Assembly (NCBI GenBank): GCA_963383645.1
Contig: OY726571.1
Location: 82,947,388 to 83,011,387 of the forward strand
DNA from: Muscardinus avellanarius
Lineage: Eukaryota > Chordata > Mammalia > Rodentia > Gliridae
DNA length: 64,000 nt
Direction of reading: 5' to 3'
Shown: positions 55,514 through 64,000 of the stretch, piece by piece
Layout: each line of letters opens with the position of its first letter
Position numbering within the stretch: position 1 is the first letter of the stretch
Program-made: the position numbers and the translations under genes
The notes under the pieces: model-generated
What the model was told of the DNA's origin: nothing
Databases searched by the model: none
Seen by the model: the letters and a program-made list of their open reading frames with translations, nothing else

Positions 55514-55922
55514 CAGCTGGGTATGGTGACACACCTCTGTAATCCCTGTACTTGGGAGGCTGAGACAGGAGGCTCACAGGTTCAAAGCCAGCCTCGGCAG
55601 TTTAGCAAGACTTGAAGCAACCTAGCAAAACCCTGTTTCAAAATAAAAAATAAAGCCGGGCGTGGTGGTGCACGCTTGTAGGGAGGTGGAGACAGGATGA
55701 TCACACAGGTTCGAAGCCAGACGCGCTGGCTTAAGAGACCCTGTTTCCAAATAAAAATATAAAAATAGATCTGGGAGCATAGCTCAGAGGTAGAAGGGCT
55801 TCCAGAAACCCCAGTACCACCAAAAAATAAATAAATAAATAAACAAAATAAAAAATAAGAAGGGCTGGGGATGTAGAGCTAGAATGGGGGTAGAATGCCC
55901 AGGTTCAATCTCCAATATCACA
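55514..55922 (+). mobile_element. B1-dID SINE, split at its linker by another SINE
   Basis: The B1 half (agctgggtatggtgacacac to aaaataaaaaataaa) is at 55514-55654 and the ID half (gaagggctggggatgtagag to tctccaatatcac) resumes at 55857-55922. A younger SINE sits between. Confidence 0.9.
55655..55856 (+). mobile_element. B1-dID SINE, hairpin subfamily, nested
   Basis: gccgggcgtggtggtgcacg, a short internal deletion, a perfect GGTTCGAAGCC (55708-55718), inverted repeat AAGCCAG (55714-55720) and CTGGCTT (55726-55732), ID half (gatctgggagcatagctcag), A-rich tail. It inserted in the A-rich linker of the older copy. Confidence 0.95.
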
Positions 55923-56301
55923 AAACAAACAAACAACAGCAACAACAACAAAAATCCTTTTGCCGTCAGTGTCTGGTTTTCAAAATAGCACATCATGCCA
56001 GATAAACTCTGCTTCAAATTGTATTTTTTTTTTTTTTTTGGACCCACAACTTTATCCTCTGGTCATTTGCTAGGCAAACATTGGAGGACCTACCAGGTGC
56101 CAAAGGACAACAGAGTGTCAGCTCACTCATGTCCTCAGTGTCTGGCACTGACGGGTGCAGAGGATGCAGAAGAAGCCATGTCTTCTGCCTTCTGAGACAC
56201 TAAGACTCACGGACAGGCTCTGACTGGACTCAGTATCCGAGACTCCTTGGTCTTGAGTTCTGAGATTGCTGTTTGCAGTGAGTTCTCAAAGGCAACAGGA
56301 G
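55922..56301. other. (CAA)n then unique sequence
   Basis: (CAA)n at 55922-55951, T run at 56025-56039, otherwise unrecognised. Confidence 0.6.
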
Positions 56302-56691
56302 CCTAGTACTTTCTGGATACAGTGGGCCATTTGGGTTGGACTGGATTCTAGTGCATTCTGGGTATCATCAGTGATTCAGGCTTGACTGGAGCCTACTGTG
56401 GATACTTGAGGCCTGATTAGAACCTAGTATATTCTGGGTACTGTGAGTGATTTGGACTTGGCTGGAACCTACTGCATTCTGGGTATTGTGGGCCATCAGA
56501 GTTTGGCTGAGCCTAGTGCATTCTGGGTACTGCAGATAATTAGGGCTTGGCTGGAGCCTAGTGCTTTCTGAGTATTGTGAATGATTTGGGCTTGGCTGGA
56601 ACCTAGTGCACTCTGGGTACAATAGGTCATCAGGATTTGGCTAGAGCCTAGTGCATTCTGGGAACTCTGGGTAATTAGGACGTGGCCGGGA
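56302..56691. repeat. Minisatellite, about nine units of 43-46 bp
   Basis: Units begin cctagtgcattctgggta and end tttgggcttggctgga. Most are 44-46 bp; one is shortened. Starts are near 56302, 56348, 56392, then about every 45 bp to 56691. On the minus strand part of it is an open frame of 15-residue repeats (56368-56622). Confidence 0.95.
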
Positions 56692-57604
56692 CCTGAGTCA
56701 TGAGTAGCACAGCTGATAAGGAAGATGGGACAACATACAAATATGCTGTCCTCTCTGACAATAGTGGCAGGTCACTGAAGCATCCCAAGCAAGAAAGAAG
56801 TGCTTTTGGTGGGTATTTTAGAATCTCACCCAAGCTGTAGAGGTAAACAGGCCAAAAAAGAAGGCCACACTAGAAGCTGGGAGTCTGTTGCCATATCTAG
56901 GTGAGGAAGGAGATTGCCTAAACAAAGGTTAGGGCCACGGGGAAGGCCAGACTCCAAAAAGTAGGACCCACAGCCTAGAAGACTGGAGGCAGAGAGAGGA
57001 GCAGGTGGCCTATTTGGGCACCAGGATGGGTGTGATTTTTCTCTAAATGGTGAAGAAGGGATTTGGCCCAGGCATCTGATTTTAAATCCTACAGTTTGAA
57101 GCTACTGACCACTCCCTTCTGTTTAAGACATGGTGGTACCTTCTGGGCATCTGAGGGCACTGCTTTAGTAGGTGACTGGCTATTCAGATGTCCAAGAGCA
57201 AGGTCTGGATCCTCAGTGTAGAGGCAGCAGCTGAAGGCTGCTGGAGTAGCTGAGATCACCCAGGGTCTGTGTCCTGTGTGAGAAGGATAATGGGTGGAGG
57301 TAGAAGACCCTGTTGGGTGAGATGGGATGAACGGCCTGAGTGGTAGGGACGAGTCAGAATGGTCTGGTGGCCGGGAGCCAGGACGAGGCCAACGTGTTGT
57401 CAAATGATGCAAGACATTGAAAAGTGTCCACTGGGTGTCGCAATGATTTCCTAGTGGGTCAGAGGGCACTGTGGCAAAGGAGACATTAATGCAATTTAGC
57501 AATTCATGTAATATGAATTATTTTGAGCATAGGTTTTAACTCATGTATTCCTACAGTACAGGAATACTGTCTTGTCCTTAGGTCAAGAAAGGAAGTTGCT
57601 CTTT
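56692..57604. other. Intron 3, no gene recognised
   Basis: Unique sequence. The 137-residue minus frame 57089-57502 lacks domain and splice support. Confidence 0.5.
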
Positions 57605-57715
57605 TGTTTTACTGTTATAAAATATACAGAAAATAAAGTTGACCATTTCTGCCACTTTTATATACAGGTGCACAGTTCAGAGACACATCCACTTTGCTGT
57701 GCAAGAAAATAATTT
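57605..57715 (-). mobile_element. Old L1 3' UTR fragment, antisense
   Basis: ataaaatatacagaaaataa, then gttgaccatttctgccactt, then ggtgcacagttcagagacac follow the reversed L1M 3' UTR. Confidence 0.7.
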
Positions 57716-58539
57716 TTTGAGATTGGTTTCTTATCATGAGTAAGAAAAAAAACTTGAATCATTTTCTTTGAATCATTTTCTTTGAAGTCACCCGAACCAT
57801 TTCTCCTCCATGATTTGGGGGGGGGGGCGTTTCAGATATATTAACCGAGTCCAGGAGAGAGGCCTTTGGGTTCTCTGAGTGAAGTCATGTTGCCCATCCT
57901 GTAAAGCAGTGACGACTGGCCACACTCCCCACCTGCTTTCTCATAATACTGACCACAGCGCAGTAGGATCTGCCATCCTCTGTCCCCTCCAAAAGCGGTC
58001 AAAGAACACTTTACTCCAGAACACTGCAAACACTAGGGCCAGGCCAGCAGCTGCCTTCCAGATAAGCAGCAAATTTCATGAGTTAACATTTAAAAATCCC
58101 GAGAAGGGCTGGAAGTTGTAGCTAGACACACACAGAGCACGTGGCTATCCTTACGGCACCAGAACTGCTTGCTGGGGGAGCACGGCTTGCTGGGGGCCCA
58201 TTCTCGGTCATTTGCTCAATATTTAACTGGTCATCTTGGTGCTGGAAGCATGTGTTTTTTGCTGTCTACAACAGATGTAGTTTATTTTTTTAATTCAATT
58301 ATTCCCGTATCTTAAGGTTTTCAAATATGCATACAAGTGTGCATGCGTGTTCAAAATCGCACATACGTAATTGAGAAGTAGCTAAGGTGGAGCCCAGAGC
58401 TGGATTTTAAGCCAAGCCCACCACTCAAGAGTTGTGACCTTGAACAATTTTCTCACCGCTGAGGACTGTGCAGAGAGAGGGTCAAGAGGGTGAAAGTGAC
58501 TGCCATCCTGAAGCCGAGAAGTTATGTTGATGGGCAAAG
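57716..58539. other. Intron 3, no gene recognised
   Basis: Unique sequence with a G run at 57817-57828. Confidence 0.5.
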
Positions 58540-58915
58540 AGGGTGTGTAGGCCCATGCCTGCAACCCCAGGACTTGGGACGGGAGGAGCACAGGTTCAAG
58601 ACCAGCCTCAGCAACCCAGCAAGACCCTGTTTCAAAATGAAAATAAAATAGGGCCAGGGGAGCTGGGTGTGGTGGTGGGGGGCATGCTTGTAATCCCAGC
58701 ATTTGGGAAGCTGAGAAAGGAGGATGGTAGGTTCGTGGTCAACCTCAGCTACTTAGTGAGGCCTCCACAACTTAGCGAGACCCTGTTCCAAAATAAAGAA
58801 ATAAAAAATGGGGGTGTAGCTCGGGAAGAATGCTCCTGGCCTCAATCTCCAGTTCAACAGCAACAAAAAATTTTAAATAGGGCTGAGGGCGTAACTTGGA
58901 GGTAGAATGAAATGT
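58540..58915 (+). mobile_element. B1-dID SINE, split at its linker by another SINE
   Basis: B1 half 58540-58658 (ccatgcctgcaaccccagga to gaaaataaaatagggcc). A probable ID remainder, tagggctgagggcgtaactt, resumes at 58876. Flanks aaatagggcc and aaatagggct look like the target duplication of the inner copy. Confidence 0.75.
58659..58868 (+). mobile_element. B1-dID SINE, nested
   Basis: gagctgggtgtggtggtggg, B1, linker, ID half (gggggtgtagctcgggaaga) to ctccagttcaaca, A-rich tail. Confidence 0.88.
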
Positions 58916-59231
58916 TGCTGGGCATGTGTGTGTTTGTGGACTCCCTGTGATGGGCGCCTCCATGGTGTCCATTCTGCTGAAAGCACCGCTCCTGCAATGA
59001 GATCATTCACCCTTCTTCGCTAGAGCTTCTCCTGCGAACTCTTTGGGCTGACAGCCGGCTTGGTAATGTCATCGAAAGGACTTTGGGTGGACAGTGGCTA
59101 CTAGCTTAGGCTCACAGAAGAGGTGGAACCGTCCGGGGACAGCAAGAATCTGTTTTATAATTGTTTTTCCAGTGGCCAGCTTAATAAGTTACCTCTCCAA
59201 GAGCATCCATCCAGAGCTCCATGTTATCACA
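58916..59231. other. Intron 3, no feature recognised
   Basis: Unique sequence. Confidence 0.5.
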
Positions 59232-59345
59232 TTTTTATACTTTTATTGGTGCCTCGTAATTATATATGAGGTTGAGATCGAAAGTCACACACTCTTACAT
59301 GCACACATCTCTTGGTGTGTTTCCCTCCTATCCCACCCATATTTT
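59232..59345 (-). mobile_element. L1 3' terminal fragment, antisense
   Basis: ttttatacttttattggtgc followed by ctcctatcccacccat matches the reversed 3' UTR start seen at 45258 and 49641, but is short and diverged. Confidence 0.6.
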
Positions 59346-59644
59346 GCATATATTTCCATATATTGCACAGGTTCAAGACCAGCATTTTCAGGGGTCAGAA
59401 GAGGTAATATATTCTAGGGGAAAAAAATTCTCCTTAGAAATCCTTCTAGAGGACCTCGACTCTTCTGTCAGATCACCCGAGTATCCATCACTCACATGAA
59501 TTATTAAGAAAAAACACTGAAGAGATAGAATACTGGTAGCCATTGTCGACTTACAAAAATACAAAAACAATCTACCCTTCCATATATTATCAATCCATGG
59601 ATGTTATAAAAATGATAAATGTTTATATACCTATTTATTTCATT
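59346..59644. other. Intron 3, no feature recognised
   Basis: Unique sequence. Confidence 0.5.
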
Positions 59645-59838
59645 TATTGGTACTGAGGATTGAACTCATGGCCACCTACCTATGAGCTATACCCCCACAG
59701 CTCCCCTTCTTTTGGAACAAGGTCTTACTAGGTTGCTTGGAGTCTCCCTTATTGCTGATGCTGGTCTTAAACCTACAATCCTTCTGTCTCGGCCTCCCAA
59801 GTACTGGGACTACAGGCATGCACCACCATACCTGGCTT
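59645..59838 (-). mobile_element. B1-dID SINE, antisense
   Basis: ggtactgaggattgaactca, linker, tcggcctcccaagtactggg to caccatacctggctt. Confidence 0.92.
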
Positions 59839-59929
59839 CATTTTATTTTATTTTATTTTATTTATTTATTTATTTTTGCAATGCTGGGGATCAAACCTGG
59901 GGTTTTACACATGCTAGACAAGTCATTGA

Positions 59930-59962
<33 letters not shown>
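59839..59962 (-). mobile_element. ID SINE fragment, antisense, between (TTTTA)n and (AT)n
   Basis: (TTTTA)n at 59839-59875, partial ID (gctggggatcaaacctgggg to gctagacaagtcattgag) at 59876-59930, then (AT)n to 59962 in place of the ID head. Confidence 0.8.
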
Positions 59963-59966
<4 letters not shown>

Positions 59967-60975
59967 ATCCCTTCTTTATATTTTAAAGTTAACTCATAAA
60001 ACTTAACAGCTTACATGCAAGACAGCTGTTGGGCTAGTTCCGGTGTTTGTAATGTTCTAGTATAAAATATATTTTGACTAACTGCTTTCTTGAAGGCACG
60101 AATGCTGGAAAGCCCTATTGTGATTTGATTGGAATGAGAATGTTTGCTCCCAAACAGGTAGAATAGCTGCTGGATGAAGGACATTACTTTGAATAGCACA
60201 AGGTTCATTTTCTTTTTGTTCAATTTCATTTTCTAGGGAAGGAAGGCTGTTCACGCACCCTTCAATTTTAGGCCTAAGGACGTGTCTGACCTAGCAAATA
60301 TCAGGAATGAAATGCAGGCAATGCTTGTTTTTTTTATGTGTGTTCAAGCTGGCTGCCCCCTCTGCAGAAGCCTTCTGTCTGCATGAACGAGCCTCCCAGC
60401 CCAGCACCCGGGCCTGTAGGAGCCATGCTTGCCCATAAATAGGGCTGGCCATCAGGTTCTATCCTGGGTTGTAAAGACCGCAAAGAAAACAATCCCAAGG
60501 AGTCTGCCAAGGGAGGGAAGGGTGCAGATCGGGCTGCCGCTCTCAGGGTTGCATTTCCATATGACAGTGCAGGACAGCTCAGAAGCCCAGGTGCGCAGGA
60601 CAGCTCGCAGACCTTTCAGAGCTCCTGTATGGAACCCAGAAACCAGAAAATGATGGCTTTCTGATCACAAGCTGTGGTCTTCCAACCATCCCTCTCGTCT
60701 TCTGCAGGGCCTTTGATGATTCTCTTAGAAAAGGACACTTTGTGTTCTAAGCTGGCTCTGGCTGCTCTTGTTTGAAAGCTCAAAGGTGCTCAGGTCCCTG
60801 CTCACCTGTGCCTTTTGCAAACACGTCTTGCCATGTATTTGCTTTGTGTCAGTTCTGGGAAAGGGCTCAGAACTCCCTCCAACCCAGAGTCAGGTGGTCA
60901 GGGTGGGGGGCAGGGGAGTGGTTAAGAACCATTTTATTCTAGTTCAGCTCCCCATTCATATCAGTTTTACATAAT
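59963..60975. other. Intron 3, 1 kb with no gene recognised
   Basis: Unique sequence. Short frames only. Confidence 0.5.
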
Positions 60976-61588
60976 AAGAGAGAGAGAGAGAGAGCAAGAG
61001 AGAACAAGAGAGCCAGAGCGAGAGGAGAGCGAGAGCAAGAGGAGAGCGAGAGGAGAGCGAGAGCGAGAGGAGAGGAGAGCGAGAGGAGAGCGAGAGGAGA
61101 GCGAGAGGAGAGCGAGAGGAGAGCGAGAGGAGAGCGAGAGGAGAGCGAGAGCGAGAGGAGAGCGAGAGCGAGAGGAGAGCGAGAGGAGAGCGAGAGGAGA
61201 GCGAGAGCGAGAGGAGAGCGAGAGGAGAGCGAGAGGAGAGCGAGAGGAGAGCGAGAGCGAGAGGAGAGCGAGAGGAGAGCGAGAGCGAGAGGAGAGCTAG
61301 AGGAGAGCGAGAGGAGAGCGAGAGGAGAGCGAGAGCGAGAGGAGAGCGAGAGGAGAGCGAGAGCGAGAGGAGAGCGAGAGGAGAGCGAGAGGAGAGCGAG
61401 AGCGAGAGGAGAGCGAGAGGAGAGCAAGAGGAGAGCGAGAGCGAGAGCGAGAAGAGAGCGAGAGCGAGAGGAGAGCGAGAGGAGAGCGAGAGCGAGAGGA
61501 GAGCGAGAGGAGAGCGAGAGGAGAGCGAGAGGAGAGCGAGAGGAGAGCGAGAGGAGAGCGAGAGGAGAGCGAGAGGAGAGCGAGAGCG
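60976..61588. repeat. GAGAGCGAGAGGA minisatellite, about 610 bp
   Basis: Starts as (GA)n, then higher-order mixtures of GAGAGC (6 bp) and GAGAGGAGAGC (11 bp). The + strand is purine except one C per unit, and most C residues sit in a CG. The Ser/Leu/Arg-rich minus frames 60939-61427 and 61297-61641 are translations of the repeat. Confidence 0.97.
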
Positions 61589-62114
61589 AAAACTTTTGCT
61601 GAAGCTCCAGGGTGACTTGGAGTTTCTGATGTCACTTTCATTTATAAATCCGGCATTGCTCTCTAAGTGTGTAAAAGCCCTGGCCTTCGAGCTGTGGGGG
61701 CGAGCAAGGGCCCTGAGAGGGAGTAGGACGTAGGCAGAATGATGACTTGCTCTCTTTGGTGAGCAGCAGTGGCTCCTTTGTAGTAGAGTAGGAACTTGTG
61801 ACTGTCTTTACTGCTCTGGAACTGCGTGCACTCCATCCTTGGTCCTTTGCTCAGCGGTCAGCAGGTCTCCGTGCTAGAGGCGTGGTTTTAGCTGTTATCT
61901 CATTATATCACTCTCATACCTCTTTTAGAAAGAATCATTGGTAGCCTGATGTCTAAGAGTCACGTCGATAGTAGCTGAGATGAAAGCTGGGTTGAAACTT
62001 CCCTTTGTGTGCGTGTGGGTGGCATGTATATGTCAGGGTGCTAAACACACCATTTTGATCTTAAGGAGCAAAACGGAGGAACTGACATATCACAATGGTT
62101 TGAAAATAAGAAGC
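61589..62114. other. Intron 3, no feature recognised
   Basis: Unique sequence. Confidence 0.5.
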
Positions 62115-62330
62115 TACTAATCGAACATTTTCTAAGTTCAGGCATTATGCTAAGTTATAGGAATGTACACACACAAATGTATAGGTGTATTTTAATTTTA
62201 TACTAACTGTATAAAACTCATCCTCTTAATAGCCCTGTATTACAGATAAGGAAACCGATACCTTTAATCTTTGGGCCTTGTTTAGTTTGTTAGTGATGCT
62301 AATTCAGTAAGAGATAAGGTTTACTGAATT
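62115..62330 (-). mobile_element. MIR-like fragment, antisense
   Basis: ttctaagttcaggcattatg, then ctcttaatagccctgtatta, then cagataaggaaaccgatacc follow the reversed MIR core. Confidence 0.6.
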
Positions 62331-62334
62331 TTCC

Positions 62335-62775
62335 CAGCATGCCTTGGCAATACTAAGTGCTATAAACATTTTATTTAATCTTCCCAATAGACTCATTATT
62401 ATTATTATTTTTATTTTTATTTATTTATTTTTTTTGGTGGTACTGGAGGTGGAACCCAGAGGCTTTCTACCTCCGGGCTATACTCCCAGACCCATTTTAT
62501 ATTTTATTTGAAAACAGGGTCTCACTTAAGTTGCTGAGAGCCTCACTAAGTAGCTGAGGCTGGCTTCGAACCTGCGTGATCCTCTTGTCTCAGCCTCCCA
62601 AGCGCGGGGATTACAAGCGTGCGCCACCAGGCCCAGCTATCACTTCCATTTTACAAATGGATTTAGAAGAAGTTTAGAGAAGGTGGCTTGCCAAGGTCAC
62701 ATACAGAGGAAGACGGGTCAGGATTCAAACCCAACTCTCCCTAGCTCCAGTGCCCCTGACAGTCACCCCTATGTT
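62335..62775 (-). mobile_element. MIR, antisense, split by a SINE
   Basis: Left part: actaagtgctataaacattt, tatttaatcttcccaatag (to about 62400). Right part from 62639: cacttccattttacaaatgg, ttgccaaggtcacatacaga, ggattcaaacccaactctcc. The two halves are contiguous in the MIR consensus. Confidence 0.75.
62436..62638 (-). mobile_element. B1-dID SINE, intermediate subfamily, antisense
   Basis: The ID half is of the hairpin-subfamily type (ctccgggctatactcccaga), but the B1 half keeps cctcactaagtagctgaggc and a perfect reversed B-box, ggcttcgaacc. It interrupts the MIR. Confidence 0.94.
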
Positions 62776-64000
62776 ATTCCCAATAGCGCCCTTTTTGACT
62801 CATACTATGTTGTTACAATATTATTGAAATGTGGACAATCATAAGGAATTTGTAATAGTTCTCCCAACATCTACAAAACTTAAAACCAAAATATGAACAA
62901 CATACACTTTCAAAACCAATACAATCCAAATAGAGGACTTTCCTGTGATGGATGATACAGATGTTTCCTAAAACAAAGTCGCCCCTTTACCCTTGTTGGA
63001 ATAAATAGTAAAAAGACCTAGTTTTGGATTCAATTTCTTATTTAGTGTATTTTTGGCATTTTGACTTAAATAATGGCAGTGCATGTGATGCGTTTTACAT
63101 AATTTTGCTGTCTAAAATGGCATTCATGATTTTAAGGTTTTGCCAGCACAGAATTCTCTGACTTCATATATCTCCCCACTCCTGAGTGAAACTCAGTGGC
63201 TTATTGTACTGGGTGTCACTTCACGGCTCTATTAACCAGTTTCCATCTCTTGAAGACCAAGTTAGATTTGGGATGTTATGACAGTATTAATTAAATAGGC
63301 ATTCGATCCATTTCTGGCTATAATAGGGACTAGAAGCTTTGATTAGTGCCCATTTCCTATTCTACTTCCTGCTAATGGAGTGGCCTTTGAAGGGACTGCT
63401 GGGTTCAGTGCCCATGGTCCTTGGTGTGGCATCTGGGCTCGGTGGCGTCGGTATACCTGTGCCCTTAGGCTCACACGAGGTCTCAATTCTCCTGCCACTT
63501 CAGTCACACTCCTGTTACGCCTGCATTTCTGCCATCAGTCATAGTGTCACTTGGCCTCTGGTGAGCAGCAAGTCCAGATGCAAACGCGGGCAGCCTTCAA
63601 AATCTTATGTCCACCTTCAGTTGCAAGAGGCACAGTCAGACAGTCTCGAATGTGCCTGTGCTAACATAAAGTTTTTTACAATATGCGAGCATAACATATA
63701 AGAACCTTAGAGATGGCCAAAAACACAACCATGAATGGCGGCGGTCTGCCTACCCCACCTCAGGGACCCGGGTCCCAGAGTCCAGCCCCACGCCAGTGAC
63801 CCACTTTCCTCGTCCTCAGTCCCGTTCCCCGGCTTCCACTTTTTGTTACTGGGCTGATGGTCAGCCTGGACCTACCCTCCTTCACCCTTGTCTCCTTTGT
63901 GGTCTAACAGCCACTCTGCCTCTCCATCCTCTTACCCCACAAAGGACATAAGAGTTTTATGGGGGTGCTCTGCACAGATGGGACAGAGAAGGGGCCCCAG
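62776..64000. other. Intron 3, 1.2 kb with no gene recognised
   Basis: AT-rich to about 63330, then more balanced. The 120-residue frame 63339-63701 has no domain. I did not find SLC22A23 exon 4 before the end of the window. Confidence 0.5.

Noticed and set aside
60939..61641. 162- and 114-residue Ser/Leu/Arg-rich minus-strand frames
   Set aside because: Pure translation of the GAGAGC/GAGAGGAGAGC minisatellite. Many phases are equally open.
43284..64000. Search for SLC22A23 exon 4 (expected to begin with the rest of an Arg codon then Ile-Glu-Leu)
   Set aside because: I found no matching frame with acceptor and donor; the exon probably lies beyond the window. A translated search with the full protein would confirm this.

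Overview
This window is nuclear DNA from a mammal, most likely a sciurid rodent (ground squirrel, marmot or squirrel). About fifty interspersed repeats are composites of a 7SL-derived B1 monomer, an A-rich linker and a tRNA-Ala-like ID half (B1-dID type). This arrangement is known from the squirrel/dormouse side of the rodents and is not typical of mouse, rat or primates. Free-standing ID elements, L1 copies, and old L2, MIR, MLT1/MaLR, MER20 and Tigger relics complete a normal mammalian intronic landscape. The species call is an inference from repeat type only.

I can defend one protein-coding gene. Two short exons on the + strand, 36422-36525 (104 nt) and 43129-43283 (155 nt), encode consecutive pieces of the solute carrier SLC22A23, an orphan member of the SLC22 branch of the major facilitator superfamily. 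Their lengths and phases match exons 2 and 3 of SLC22 genes, both have consensus splice sites, and they join in frame across a split Trp codon. Everything left of 36422 is therefore read as part of intron 1, 36526-43128 as intron 2, and 43284 onward as part of intron 3. Exon 1 with the promoter, and exons 4 onward, were not found here.

Layout: 1-970 is an old antisense L1. 970-36000 is intron 1 with dense B1-dID and ID SINEs, four L1 fragments, two L2 pieces, a MER20, a MER2/Tigger-type and two other Tigger-like DNA elements, two MLT1 LTRs, a composite MaLR LTR and several microsatellites. 35765-36023 is a local tandem duplication just upstream of exon 2. Intron 2 holds SINEs, MIRs, an MLT1 and an L1 tail. 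Intron 3 holds a 2.6 kb 5'-truncated L1 with a broken ORF2 (49615-52250), nested SINEs, a 45-bp minisatellite (56302-56691) and a 610-bp purine-rich, CpG-bearing minisatellite (60976-61588).

The antisense orientation of nearly all L1 and LTR copies agrees with a host gene read on the + strand. I found no operon, RNA gene, CRISPR array or intact second gene. Most long open frames are chance frames or frames through repeats. The best second-look items are a SINE subfamily with a diagnostic hairpin, the one-sided orientation of ID elements, ID insertions at the same point of two MLT1 LTRs, and the two minisatellites. I saw no evidence for a new biological system.
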